From Candidatus Omnitrophota bacterium (GTDB lineage Bacteria > Omnitrophota > Gorgyraeia > Zapsychrales > Zapsychraceae): 35,692 bases of DNA. Location of the stretch: positions 129,593 to 165,284 of the forward strand of contig JAGQKV010000015.1 of NCBI GenBank assembly GCA_020429915.1, read 5' to 3'. The position numbers were made by a program, and so were the translations under genes. The notes under the pieces were generated by a model. The model saw only the letters and a program-made list of their open reading frames with translations, was not told the origin of the DNA and ran no database searches. Each line of letters begins with the position of its first letter. The stretch's first letter is position 1. Positions 1 to 8,547 of this stretch are shown here, piece by piece.

Positions 1-1047
1 AAATCCGGTCAGCACCGAGTCTTCACCGAGTACGTCCCGAACACTTTCCACTTCTTCTTCAATACGTTGTTTGAGAATCATCTTCCGGCCGACGCAGCTG
101 ATAAGAATAGCAAGCTCCGGCGAGGCTGATCCGACGGCCTGATAGCTTTTTTCCGCGGCTTCATTGGCCCCGTCGATCAGGCGTTCAAAATTTGCTTTCA
201 TCAACCGGGCGGTCGCCCCTTCCGGAATATCGCCCGCGAAAACCATACTTTGATTGTCTTCGTTGACTCCGAGGATTGTCCGCACGACCCATTCGTCCGA
301 ACCGGGCACCTTGACCGTCAAGGGGAATAAAAGTCCGGAGGCGGGCAGTTTGTCGGCGTGTTCGCCCAAGTATTCCTTATATAATCCCAAAACAGGTTGT
401 CCGTCCATTTCGTAAAGGATGTTGTCCCGGGACTTGGTGATGGTACGCTCGATACCGAACGGATCCCAACCGCCCAGAGAGCCGTATCCGACTTTCAAGC
501 CGTCGCCGTACAGGCCTATCACCGTCACCTGGTGGTCCCCTACCGCGCCGGCTTCACCGAACACCACCGTCTCCCGGAAACGGTCACCGTCGCCCGCTAA
601 ACCGCCCGTCAACGCCACACCGGTCGGCAATTGGGACGATATCCCGGCCACCAGTTTGCTGCCGTTGACATTAATTCCGTCGGATAGCACAAAGACGTGA
701 ACCAACTCCTCTTTATCCAGACCTTCGATCAGTTGCTGGCCGATAACGTAGCTGTCTTTCATGTCGCTGATTTTTAGTGAATGCGCTTTCACGCGCGCCT
801 TGTCAAAGGCGACGGCAGTACTGACCACCGTGTCATCATAGACCTCGGTGCGGTAGATTTCTCCCGATGTGGAGCATCCCATCAGGACAGCTTGCGGGTA
901 CGCCGCCTTAATACGATCGGTCACGTCTTTGTTCTTGATCAAACTGGTGCTGCCGAATACAAATACCAAATCGGCATCGACCCCCAATTCTCCCGGATCC
1001 CTTGGTTTCCAGCTGTCCTGATTCCAGAGACTCTGCTCAATCTTCAT
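1..1047 (-). CDS. FIST domain sensory protein (3' end outside window)
   Basis: 349 codons are visible from an ATG preceded by a strong GAGGAGG ribosome site; the frame is open to the window edge. The translation carries FIST_N/FIST_C hallmarks: an N-terminal VFVFGS strand, the GCSTSGEI motif near residue 57, LTGGLAGDGDRF near 144, and a C-terminal section with LAILISCVGRK. The FIST family is a predicted ligand-sensing domain found in signal-transduction proteins and proposed, from genome context, to bind small ligands such as amino acids. No kinase, GGDEF or chemoreceptor domain is visible in the part shown, so this looks like a free-standing FIST protein unless something follows the cut. It lies 36 bases after the small Cys-rich gene, at the end of the arginine-catabolism operon, which would suit an amino-acid sensor; that role is inference. 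Confidence 0.9.
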   Translation of the reverse strand, partial: MKIEQSLWNQDSWKPRDPGELGVDADLVFVFGSTSLIKNKDVTDRIKAAYPQAVLMGCSTSGEIYRTEVYDDTVVSTAVAFDKARVKAHSLKISDMKDSYVIGQQLIEGLDKEELVHVFVLSDGINVNGSKLVAGISSQLPTGVALTGGLAGDGDRFRETVVFGEAGAVGDHQVTVIGLYGDGLKVGYGSLGGWDPFGIERTITKSRDNILYEMDGQPVLGLYKEYLGEHADKLPASGLLFPLTVKVPGSDEWVVRTILGVNEDNQSMVFAGDIPEGATARLMKANFERLIDGANEAAEKSYQAVGSASPELAILISCVGRKMILKQRIEEEVESVRDVLGEDSVLTGF

Positions 1048-1083
1048 GGTCGCCCCTCCTCTAAGCGTCGGCTTGCGTCCGGA

Positions 1084-1308
1084 TTACTCGGCGTCCGGAC
1101 TGAAACACTCACACTGCGGACCAGTGAAAACATCCCACCGGAACTCATGCCCGCGATAACCTTTATCGTGACATGTGGCGCGGCAATCATCCGCCCGCTT
1201 TTCGGATTCAGTACTCTTGCGGTAGCCGAAGTAAACCAGATATCCGATCACCGGCGCGGCCAGCAGAAAAAAGGCCACCGTCCGCATCGACCCTTTATTA
1301 TTTCGCAT
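1084..1308 (-). CDS. Small single-pass membrane protein with Cys-rich tail
   Basis: 74 residues. The start is supported by an AGAGGAGG ribosome site 7-8 bases upstream. Residues about 9-27 form one transmembrane helix or signal anchor; the rest is a short soluble tail with four cysteines arranged CRATC and CEC, separated by a Gly/Tyr/Arg/His-rich stretch. Four cysteines in an exported tail suggest two disulfides or a metal site. I do not recognise a named family. It sits 76 bases after the DUF1294 gene and 36 before the FIST gene, and is probably part of the same transcript. Function unknown. Confidence 0.75.
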   Translation of the reverse strand: MRNNKGSMRTVAFFLLAAPVIGYLVYFGYRKSTESEKRADDCRATCHDKGYRGHEFRWDVFTGPQCECFSPDAE

Positions 1309-1384
1309 GCAAACCTCCTCTGGTTGTTAATCTTAACATGCCTCCGTATATAAGGATACACACGATCGCGAAATTTTATCACGG

Positions 1385-1648
1385 CTACTGCCGCCAGATC
1401 CAGACCAGAATTACCGCTTGGACCGCAACAATCCCCCAAAAGGCCGCCAAAAACGGTTTCTTTCTGGTCTTATGTCGAAAAATTTGCTGTCCGCACCACG
1501 CACCGGGCGTCCCGCCGGCCGCCGCGACCGCCAGCAGGTGCCACTCGGCAATCCGCGCCCCGTGGCGGCGCGCCTGCCACTTGTCCAATCCGTACAGAAC
1601 AATCGCGATGATATTGACCGCCAATAAGTACCAGGCCAGATAACGCAT
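1385..1648 (-). CDS. DUF1294 family small membrane protein
   Basis: 87 residues. Three hydrophobic helices (about residues 2-17, 33-47 and 65-83) and the conserved DKWQAR and GGTPGAW motifs, with a QQIFRHKTRKKPF basic loop, match DUF1294. The family is widespread, membrane-bound and of unknown function. The ATG chosen overlaps the purU stop in a TAATG arrangement, which implies translational coupling; a 19-codon longer frame exists but extends into purU and begins away from any ribosome site. Presence in the operon may be incidental. Confidence 0.85.
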   Translation of the reverse strand: MRYLAWYLLAVNIIAIVLYGLDKWQARRHGARIAEWHLLAVAAAGGTPGAWCGQQIFRHKTRKKPFLAAFWGIVAVQAVILVWIWRQ

Positions 1649-2508
1649 TAATCGAAGACCACCGTCTTGTGGTTGTAGCACAAAATCTTCCGCTCCAGGT
1701 ACCAACGGACCGCGCGACTGAGCACCACCCGCTCCAGATCGCTGCCCTTTTCTTTCAGGCGCTGCAACGAGTCGCTATGGCTGACCCTCACCGTATCCTG
1801 TTCAATAATCGGTCCCTCATCCAACTCGGCCGTCACAAAGTGACTGGTGGCCCCGATGATCTTAACCCCCTTTTTATAAGCACGGGCATAAGGATTCTGT
1901 CCCGGAAAGGCCGGCAGAAAGGAATGATGAATATTGATGATCCGGTTGGGATACGCGTCCACGAATTCCGGCGACAGGATTTGGTGATAACGCGCCAGTA
2001 CCACCAGCTCAATGCCGCGTTCCGCCAGGATCTGACGCTGACGGACCTCCTGCTCGGCTTTGTTTTCCGGCGTAACGGGCGTAACGATGTATTCAATGCC
2101 GAAATCCTCGGCGATGCCCGCAGCATCGGAATGATTGCTGAGGATCACCGGAACCCGGCAGGTCAGCTCTCCCCCGCGGACTCGGTACAACAAGTCGTAC
2201 AGGCAATGCAGATGGCGGGATACGAAGATCGCCGCGTTGATTCGATCATCACGGAAATACAAATTCCATTCCATACCGAAGCGGTCCGCCAGTTCCGTGA
2301 ACTCTTCGGCGATAAGGTCTTTAGGGATGGAAAAACCGTCCAGCGACCACTCGATGCGCATGAAAAAGATGTTCGACTGGTCATCGATGTGTTGATCGGC
2401 GTGGATAATGTTGCCTTGATGGCCAGATACAAAATTTGAGATAGCCGCGGTAATCCCCCGCCGATCGGGACACGAAACCAAAAGGATGGCGTGGTCAGAC
2501 ACGGGCAA
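1648..2508 (-). CDS. purU: Formyltetrahydrofolate deformylase
   Basis: 286 residues, the usual PurU length (about 280). An N-terminal ACT domain (residues 6-85, SCPDRRGITAAISNFV) is followed by a formyltransferase-fold catalytic domain containing ARYHQILSP, the INIHHSFLPAF active-site segment (Asn and His) and the DEGPIIEQD segment with the catalytic Asp. The enzyme hydrolyses 10-formyl-THF to formate and THF in the cytosol, balancing one-carbon pools; in E. coli the ACT domain mediates control by Met and Gly. Its start lies inside the 3' end of astB (14-base overlap), so it is translationally coupled to an arginine-catabolism operon, an unusual place for purU. Folate identification is secure; the reason for the linkage is not known. 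Confidence 0.95.
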   Translation of the reverse strand: MPVSDHAILLVSCPDRRGITAAISNFVSGHQGNIIHADQHIDDQSNIFFMRIEWSLDGFSIPKDLIAEEFTELADRFGMEWNLYFRDDRINAAIFVSRHLHCLYDLLYRVRGGELTCRVPVILSNHSDAAGIAEDFGIEYIVTPVTPENKAEQEVRQRQILAERGIELVVLARYHQILSPEFVDAYPNRIINIHHSFLPAFPGQNPYARAYKKGVKIIGATSHFVTAELDEGPIIEQDTVRVSHSDSLQRLKEKGSDLERVVLSRAVRWYLERKILCYNHKTVVFD

Positions 2509-3814
2509 AGCCTCCGTTGATCATCTGCATTAATTCGTCCAGTGCCCGGCGGGATTCCTGAAACAATTCATAGGAGCGCAGTTCCTCGGCAGTGAGTTCT
2601 TCGCGGTAGTGCCGCCTGACCCAGTCTTCCAACCGGTTCAGTTTTTTGTCGTCGAGCAAATAATTCGGATTGATCATGGCGTATTCGGTTTGCGTTACCG
2701 GGACCCGCAGACGCAGGCATGCAGGTCCGCCGCCGTTAAGCATGCTTTCCCGCACCGGGACATAACGGACTTCGAAAACGGGATTGTCCTCTTGCCGGAT
2801 CTGTTCCACCACCCGGTCCGCCGCGGGCATGCGCGTCTCCTCAGGACAGATAAGAATCATCCGGCCTTCCGCATCCGTGAGCAACTGGCTGTTAAAAAAA
2901 TAACTTTCGACGGCTTGCTCAACGCTCAGACGTGAACGTGAGATCTCAGTATATTGTAACGGATTGCCGGTCAATGTATAGAATTTGTCCCGGACTTCGC
3001 TCAGGGCTTCATCCTGCCGGACATAAGCGTCCTGATGACAGATCAGCACGTTGAGATGGCTCATGGCAATCACATCATTGTGAAAAACACCGGCCCGGAT
3101 GACGTCTGGATTCTGCCTGAGGAAGACCGCACGTTCGGACGGAATACCGTGCAGACGGGCCACCGCTTGCGACGCCGCCAACGTTTGACGGGCGGGAAAT
3201 TCCGGGCTCCCCGGCTCATCTCCGGGATCACCGTAGACAAACAGGTGCAGACCCGGGCCCTCATGCGTCATGCACAAACGCATATGGTTGGCGGCCCCTT
3301 CATCACGTTGACCCGGTTCGCTCAAGGGAGTATGGACGATGAAAGGACTCCCCGGAAATATCTGTCTGAGAAATTCAAAGGTTTGCGCGGCTTCGTAGGA
3401 ACGGTGGGCGTGCGACAGCAGGTTGGCCGGGGTAAGATGCACCCGGCCGTCGGTCGTATCCGCGGAAGGCGTGGCGGTCGCGGCGTTCGCCACCCACATC
3501 GACGACGCGCTGCAGGCGGTGAGAAACAGATTGAAGTTCTCCGCTGCCGCTCGCATCAGGACGGAGCGGTCCGGACCCGTGAAGCCGAGCTTGCGCAAAA
3601 TGTCGATGTTCGGACGGGTTTGCGGCGGAATGAATCCCTGAGGTATTCCCAGCGCCATGACCAAACGCATCTTGGCAAGCCCCTGCAAGGCCGCCGCACG
3701 GGGATGGGACACCCGGTATCTGTTTTCCTCCGATCGCAGATTCCCGGCGGCCAATCCGCCGTAGTTGTGCGTCGGACCGACCAGTCCGTCGAAATTGACT
3801 TCGCCGTTACTCAT
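2495..3814 (-). CDS. astB: N-succinylarginine dihydrolase
   Basis: 439 residues from the ATG at 3814 (E. coli AstB is 447). The longer upstream open frame is rejected because it overlaps the preceding gene and codes an Arg/Trp-rich, non-homologous extension. The N-terminus EVNFDGLVGPTHNYGGLAAG is characteristic of AstB. Catalytic residues of this guanidine-modifying-fold enzyme are present: Glu172 (DEGAANH), His245 (AGVFHNDVI) and Cys366 (GGGPACLRLRVP). It converts N2-succinylarginine to N2-succinylornithine, CO2 and two NH3, step two of the AST pathway. The gap to the upstream gene is 10 bases; a weak AAGG ribosome site lies in it. Confidence 0.97.
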   Translation of the reverse strand: MSNGEVNFDGLVGPTHNYGGLAAGNLRSEENRYRVSHPRAAALQGLAKMRLVMALGIPQGFIPPQTRPNIDILRKLGFTGPDRSVLMRAAAENFNLFLTACSASSMWVANAATATPSADTTDGRVHLTPANLLSHAHRSYEAAQTFEFLRQIFPGSPFIVHTPLSEPGQRDEGAANHMRLCMTHEGPGLHLFVYGDPGDEPGSPEFPARQTLAASQAVARLHGIPSERAVFLRQNPDVIRAGVFHNDVIAMSHLNVLICHQDAYVRQDEALSEVRDKFYTLTGNPLQYTEISRSRLSVEQAVESYFFNSQLLTDAEGRMILICPEETRMPAADRVVEQIRQEDNPVFEVRYVPVRESMLNGGGPACLRLRVPVTQTEYAMINPNYLLDDKKLNRLEDWVRRHYREELTAEELRSYELFQESRRALDELMQMINGGFARV

Positions 3815-3824
3815 TCGCTGTGCC

Positions 3825-4625
3825 TTACTTGTTATCCGTGCTTTCGAAAATCTTGTCGGCCGATTGGGCCACGAATCCGCTGAAGAGTTGTCCGTCCGGC
3901 ATGGGATACCGGCGGGCAAACTCATAGTAGCAGGCCGGAACCACGGCCTTCTTGTCCGCAAACTCCACCTCCACCTGATGCGCCAGGGTCGAAGACTGCT
4001 CAAGCATTTCTTGCGGACTCCCCTTGATCTCGCCGCCGGAATCGTTCAACGGATAACCGCTGTCCTTGATAAATTGATTGAACTCGACCATATCCCGGAA
4101 ACTCTTCAGCGCGTTGAACAGGACCGTGAAATGATTGGCCCGGAATCCAAAGACCGCCATCCACGCGGCGTACTCGCTCTCTTCCTTGAGCTTGTGGTAT
4201 GTCTCATAACTGACCGGAGACCACAACGCGCCTCCGTGCAGAAAGCCGGGATGCACCACGTCTTCGGCGCGAATTGCGTCAATGAGGTGTGTAACCGCGG
4301 CCTGCAATTCGGCTGAAAATTCACCGAGTTTCAACTCGCTGATAAACACCCGGGGATACTTTCCGTCCGGATGCTCGTAGTGCCGGGCAAAGAGTTTCTT
4401 AGCCCGAAATTCATACTCGCCTTTGGCCTCGTAACCATTCTTGATAAAATGGGCCGCCAACACCGGAATTCCGACCTTGTCATGCTGGAACGTGCGAAAG
4501 GCGATATGATCGTTGACCACGACTTCACCTCTTTCCTCCAGCAACTGATGGATCGCGTGAGCCTGCGCGTTCAGCGCGGCATAGTCATCCCACAACGACT
4601 GAAGTAATCTGTCTAAATCGGACAT
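3825..4625 (-). CDS. DUF1338 protein, HglS-like 2-oxo-acid dioxygenase/decarboxylase
   Basis: 266 residues, the short form of DUF1338 (Pseudomonas putida HglS is about 460). The metal triad expected from HglS is recognisable: His40 in NDHIAFRTF (with the substrate-binding Arg44), His165 in FRANHFTVLF and Glu235 in YYEFARRY. HglS is an Fe(II) enzyme of D-lysine catabolism that turns 2-oxoadipate into D-2-hydroxyglutarate. Here the gene sits between astD (34-base gap) and astB (10-base gap) in an arginine operon, so its substrate may be another 2-oxo acid. Fold and metal site are well supported; the substrate is unknown. Confidence 0.85.
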   Translation of the reverse strand: MSDLDRLLQSLWDDYAALNAQAHAIHQLLEERGEVVVNDHIAFRTFQHDKVGIPVLAAHFIKNGYEAKGEYEFRAKKLFARHYEHPDGKYPRVFISELKLGEFSAELQAAVTHLIDAIRAEDVVHPGFLHGGALWSPVSYETYHKLKEESEYAAWMAVFGFRANHFTVLFNALKSFRDMVEFNQFIKDSGYPLNDSGGEIKGSPQEMLEQSSTLAHQVEVEFADKKAVVPACYYEFARRYPMPDGQLFSGFVAQSADKIFESTDNK

Positions 4626-4659
4626 GGTATCTCTCCTTTTGGCAATGATCTGACCATAA

Positions 4660-6132
4660 CTATTCCACCGTTATCCCCGGATACAATTTCTCCGGAAGGA
4701 CCAAAGCGGATGATTCCATCGTCGCCACCGGGTACGAACAGTAGTCGACGGCAAAGTAGGCGCTCGGGCGGTGATTTCCGCTCCTGCCGATGCCCCCGAA
4801 GGGCGCCTTGGACGACGCTCCGTTCGTCGGCCTGTTCCAGTTGACGATACCCGCCCGTGAATATTGCAAATAGCGGCGGTAGTCGTTTTGGTTGTGCGAC
4901 AGGATAGCCGCCGAAAGACCGAACGCGGTATCGTTGGCCACCTCGATCGCTTCGTCGAGACCCGGTACGCGGATCACCTGCAAGACCGGACCGAAAATCT
5001 CCTCGTCGGGAATTCCCGCCACATCGGTGACGTCGACGATAGCCGGGTAAAGCATATTGTCCGGTTTGGCCGTCTTCAACGCAAAGAGTTCCTTGCCGCC
5101 CCGGTAGAGCAGATCATGATACATGCGCCGTACTTTCTCAGCCGCCTCCAGTGTTATGACCGGTCCCATGAACGGAACTTCACTGCCGTCAAAACGCCCG
5201 ACGCGGATCGAGGCCACTACCTGCATCAGTTTTTCCAGCAAAGCGTCGGTATGATCGTCTTCAATCAGGATCAAGCGGCGGGCGCAGGTACAGCGCTGGC
5301 CCGACGTCAAGAATGCTGATTGGGCGATAATGTATGCCGCGGCTTGCAGATTGTCGGTCCTGCCGACGATCAGCGGATTGTTGCCGCCCATCTCCAGGGC
5401 AAGAATGCGTTCGGGTTGTCCGCCGAACAGCTGATGAATCGCCCGCCCGGCGGCGGCACTGCCGGTAAAGTAAAGCCCTTTTATGTCGTTGTGCATCGAC
5501 AGGGCCATACCCGTTTCCTTACCTCCCTGAAGCAGCTGAAAGACCCCCTGAGGCAATCCGGTTTCTTCCCACAACCGCGCATACAAATAACCCACCAGCG
5601 GAGTCAGCTCACTCGGCTTGAACACACAGGTATTGCCCGCCAGCAACGCGGGAACTATGTGACCGTGAGGTAAGTGTCCGGGGAGATTGAACGGTCCGAT
5701 GACGGCCACCACACCGTGGGGCTTGAACACCGTTCGTTGCGAGTCGGATTCGGCATTGATCTTCAAATCGACGCACCGGTCCTGATAAGCTTCGATGGTA
5801 ATCGGAACTTTATTCAGCATCGCTTTCACTTCGAGGTCCGCTTCCCAGCGCGGCTTGCCCGTTTCCAGGCTAATCGTCTCGGCGACCTGATCGCGCGCTT
5901 CATGTAAGGCCAGGACGAATTTATTGAGAGCGAATATACGCGCGTCCAGGGTCATGCGTGACCACATCCCGAAGGCATTCTTGGCCGAGCGAACCGCGGC
6001 CTGCACCTCTTCCCCATCCGCCTCGTGAAAATCGGCCAACTCCTCCTGGGTCGCGGGGTTCAGGGTGACAAAACGATCACCCCGCCCGCGGTGCCACAAT
6101 CCGTTGTAAAAATGGTCGCCTTTGATCTTCAT
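4660..6132 (-). CDS. astD: Succinylglutamate-semialdehyde dehydrogenase
   Basis: 490 residues, typical of AstD (E. coli 492). Aldehyde dehydrogenase superfamily motifs are complete: GPFNLPG (oxyanion Asn149), the NAD-binding Lys172, FTGS (222-225), general base Glu247 in LALEMGGNNP, and the nucleophile Cys281 in TSGQRCTCARRL, the last segment being typical of AstD. It oxidises N-succinylglutamate 5-semialdehyde to N-succinylglutamate with NAD+, step four of the AST pathway. The start overlaps the astA stop by 4 bases (ATGA), which indicates coupled translation. Confidence 0.97.
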   Translation of the reverse strand: MKIKGDHFYNGLWHRGRGDRFVTLNPATQEELADFHEADGEEVQAAVRSAKNAFGMWSRMTLDARIFALNKFVLALHEARDQVAETISLETGKPRWEADLEVKAMLNKVPITIEAYQDRCVDLKINAESDSQRTVFKPHGVVAVIGPFNLPGHLPHGHIVPALLAGNTCVFKPSELTPLVGYLYARLWEETGLPQGVFQLLQGGKETGMALSMHNDIKGLYFTGSAAAGRAIHQLFGGQPERILALEMGGNNPLIVGRTDNLQAAAYIIAQSAFLTSGQRCTCARRLILIEDDHTDALLEKLMQVVASIRVGRFDGSEVPFMGPVITLEAAEKVRRMYHDLLYRGGKELFALKTAKPDNMLYPAIVDVTDVAGIPDEEIFGPVLQVIRVPGLDEAIEVANDTAFGLSAAILSHNQNDYRRYLQYSRAGIVNWNRPTNGASSKAPFGGIGRSGNHRPSAYFAVDYCSYPVATMESSALVLPEKLYPGITVE

Positions 6133-7160
6133 GTCCGTTTCCCGTATAAGGGCGCGATCCGCACCCGGTCTCCTTTCTGAACATTCAGCACCCGCGCCGT
6201 ATCCCGGGTCAGTGTAATTCCGGCCTGCGTATGGATGACCGTCCCGCAGGTCACACGGAATTCATGAATCTGACCGACCCGCGCGATGAGATATTCCCTT
6301 TTACGCATGACGGCGGGTACGATGTCACGCACCACCGCCATCCGGCTGTCGCGGACCGTGCGAATATTCCTGAGCCGGCAACCGACGACCGGACCGGCCT
6401 CGAAGATGTCGATTTCGTCGATGAAGCGGAAGTTTTCCTGCTCCAGCAACCGGCGGGCCGGTTCGGTATTCTTGTGGACCTGCCCGATGGCTTGTTGTGC
6501 CGCCTGCGGCAGGATCGGGATGTAAATCGGATGCTGCGGGATCAATTCCGCGATAAACGTTTTATCTTCCATCGACATCAAGTCGGCCTTGCGAAATTCA
6601 ACCTCAAAGAAGTGCTTGCACACCGCGTTCCAAAACGGTGAGTGGTCGTTTTTGTCCAGAATACCGCGCAATTCCGCAATGACGAAATTCTCGAACATCT
6701 TCGGATGCTGCGCGAGAAACAAAAACCGCGACAGCGAAAGCATCCGGCCCAAGCCCTTCGTGCGTGCCTGCGGATGCAAAAACAGGGTCCCGATCTCCGT
6801 GGGACCGTTGTACTCTTTCTTGAGTTCCAGATACTGGATATCCTTCTTCACACCCAGCACACGCGAACGATTATGGGCGGTCTTGATCTGATACGTGTAG
6901 GACGGATGATAGCCGCCGATCTTGGCGATGATCGCGCACGTTCCGACAAGCTTGCCGCTGTCGATTTCCTCCATCACGAAGAAGTACGTCTCGCCGTCCG
7001 GCCGGACGGCCCCGCGTTGAAAGTCATGGACGGAATCCTCGATCCGTTTCTTCAGGATCCGCTGATTGTGCGGGAACGTCGTCAATCCGGCGCGGGCCAG
7101 TGAACTCAGGGCGAACAGCTGTTTCAAATCATCCCGGCGGACGGGCCTGACAATATGCAT
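6129..7160 (-). CDS. astA: Arginine N-succinyltransferase
   Basis: 343 residues (E. coli AstA 344). The N-terminus IVRPVRRDDLKQLFALS and the SLARAGLTTFP segment are diagnostic; the GNAT-like acyl-CoA site is seen at about 129-148 (HPQARTKGLGRM), and the NDHSPFWNAVCKHFF stretch is also conserved in the family. It transfers succinyl from succinyl-CoA to the alpha-amino group of arginine, the committed step of ammonia-releasing arginine degradation. This is a single-chain AstA; no second AruF/AruG-like chain is present. One base separates it from the aminotransferase stop, and it overlaps astD. Confidence 0.97.
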   Translation of the reverse strand: MHIVRPVRRDDLKQLFALSSLARAGLTTFPHNQRILKKRIEDSVHDFQRGAVRPDGETYFFVMEEIDSGKLVGTCAIIAKIGGYHPSYTYQIKTAHNRSRVLGVKKDIQYLELKKEYNGPTEIGTLFLHPQARTKGLGRMLSLSRFLFLAQHPKMFENFVIAELRGILDKNDHSPFWNAVCKHFFEVEFRKADLMSMEDKTFIAELIPQHPIYIPILPQAAQQAIGQVHKNTEPARRLLEQENFRFIDEIDIFEAGPVVGCRLRNIRTVRDSRMAVVRDIVPAVMRKREYLIARVGQIHEFRVTCGTVIHTQAGITLTRDTARVLNVQKGDRVRIAPLYGKRT

Positions 7161-7161
7161 G

Positions 7162-8547
7162 TTAGTCCTCCTCCCCGAGCGTTTGTTCGATGATCGCCGC
7201 TGCCGCGTCGATGTCCGCGTCGGTGATCCCCATGACCGGCGGCAAGAACCTGATGCGCACGGGAGCGCCGCCGGCCACGAATCCCATGAGTCCGTTTCGA
7301 TAGAGGCGTTTCAAGAACGCAACAGTCGCGTCTTTCTGTCCGTCCGCGAAGGTAAACGCCACCATCGCGCCCAGGCCGAAAGGACCGCCGACCTGTTCGG
7401 GATACGCGGAGGCGAGCCGCCTGAGATGATCCCGGAACCGCTCCGACATCCGCATGATGGTCCCCTCCGGACCGAGGTAACCGCCCCCGAGCAGATCCTG
7501 CAAAATACGCCGGGAAGCGTGCAATGCCGCACTGGAGGAGGTGAACGTCTGACTGAGCAGGCCTGGCCGCGGATTATATTCTTCACTATAGAGTGTCGCG
7601 CACACCTGGGACATCTTGCCCACGGTCACCACGTCGACCAGCGGTTGCAGACCAAAATATTGAAAGGCGAACGCGGATGATGTCCGCCCGAAACTTTGCA
7701 CCTCGTCAATCATGACCGCGACGTGGTGCTCCTTGAGGACTTCGATCAAAGCCGTGAAAAATTCCCGGTGTCCCGGGTAATACCCGCCCTCTCCCTGGAT
7801 TAACTCCATACACATACCCGCATATTGTCCGGGATGACGCGCGAGATGCTCACGCAATACGCTGACGGATTCGAGAATACTTTCGTCGTGACGGGTGGCA
7901 TTGTAGAACGGCACATAGTCGACATGCAGCGTCACCGGCAGCCCTTCCCGGTAAGCGGCTTTGTCGGTCATCTGCGCGGTGGCCAGACTGCGGCCGGTAA
8001 AACAGCGGCGGAATGCCAGAAAACGCGAGGCCGGCGCGTTCTTCTGAAAGATAATCTTAAAGGCGTTCTCATTCGCCATCGCCCCGGATGACGTTAAGAA
8101 ACAGTGAGCGATTCGGGAACCATCGCCTGAAGCCGCCTGCAAGAACAGTTCCATTACCGCGCACGCCACCGGTCCTTGCTGTAAATTTCCCTGCATGACG
8201 GTATCTTCCAGCGCGCCGTCAATCCCGGCGTCCAGCATCGCCGGATGGCTGTGACCGGTCCCGTGGACGCCGATCCCGGTAATAAAATCCATCTTCACGC
8301 TGCCGTCGGCGAGTTCAACCAGCGGTCCGCTGCCGAGTCCGCTGCCGAGATACGGGAAAAACAGATCCCGTCCCCGCATCCGGCCGGTATCGTGCAGCCA
8401 CTGTTCATAGCGTTCTTCCAGAGCGGGATCGCCCGGTCGCACTCCGGTGATGCGGTTGCGGTAATCGGCGAGCACCTTGGCCAGGGACTCTTTGGCCTCA
8501 CGGACCCGCGGATCATTATGAAATTGTTCCCCCAGTGATTTATTCAC
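7162..8547 (-). CDS. Class III PLP aminotransferase, probable AstC-role enzyme
   Basis: 461 residues with class III (ornithine-type) motifs: GIGVHGTGHSHP (about 91-102), LTSSGAMANENAFK (151-164), the cofactor-binding DEVQSFGRT (281-289) and the Schiff-base Lys311 in VVTVGKMSQ. It is about 55 residues longer than E. coli AstC (406) because of an N-terminal extension, and the sequence is not obviously an AstC ortholog. By context it probably takes the amino group from N-succinylornithine to 2-oxoglutarate, giving succinylglutamate semialdehyde. A 2-aminoadipate or other omega-amino-acid substrate is possible given the neighbouring DUF1338 gene. It overlaps the M20 gene by 8 bases and precedes astA by one. 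Confidence 0.88.
   Translation of the reverse strand: MNKSLGEQFHNDPRVREAKESLAKVLADYRNRITGVRPGDPALEERYEQWLHDTGRMRGRDLFFPYLGSGLGSGPLVELADGSVKMDFITGIGVHGTGHSHPAMLDAGIDGALEDTVMQGNLQQGPVACAVMELFLQAASGDGSRIAHCFLTSSGAMANENAFKIIFQKNAPASRFLAFRRCFTGRSLATAQMTDKAAYREGLPVTLHVDYVPFYNATRHDESILESVSVLREHLARHPGQYAGMCMELIQGEGGYYPGHREFFTALIEVLKEHHVAVMIDEVQSFGRTSSAFAFQYFGLQPLVDVVTVGKMSQVCATLYSEEYNPRPGLLSQTFTSSSAALHASRRILQDLLGGGYLGPEGTIMRMSERFRDHLRRLASAYPEQVGGPFGLGAMVAFTFADGQKDATVAFLKRLYRNGLMGFVAGGAPVRIRFLPPVMGITDADIDAAAAIIEQTLGEED

Noticed and set aside
3815-4003. 63-codon N-terminal extension of astB
   Set aside because: It overlaps the DUF1338 gene and codes Arg/Trp/Pro-rich sequence not found in AstB; the ATG at 3814 gives the family N-terminus.
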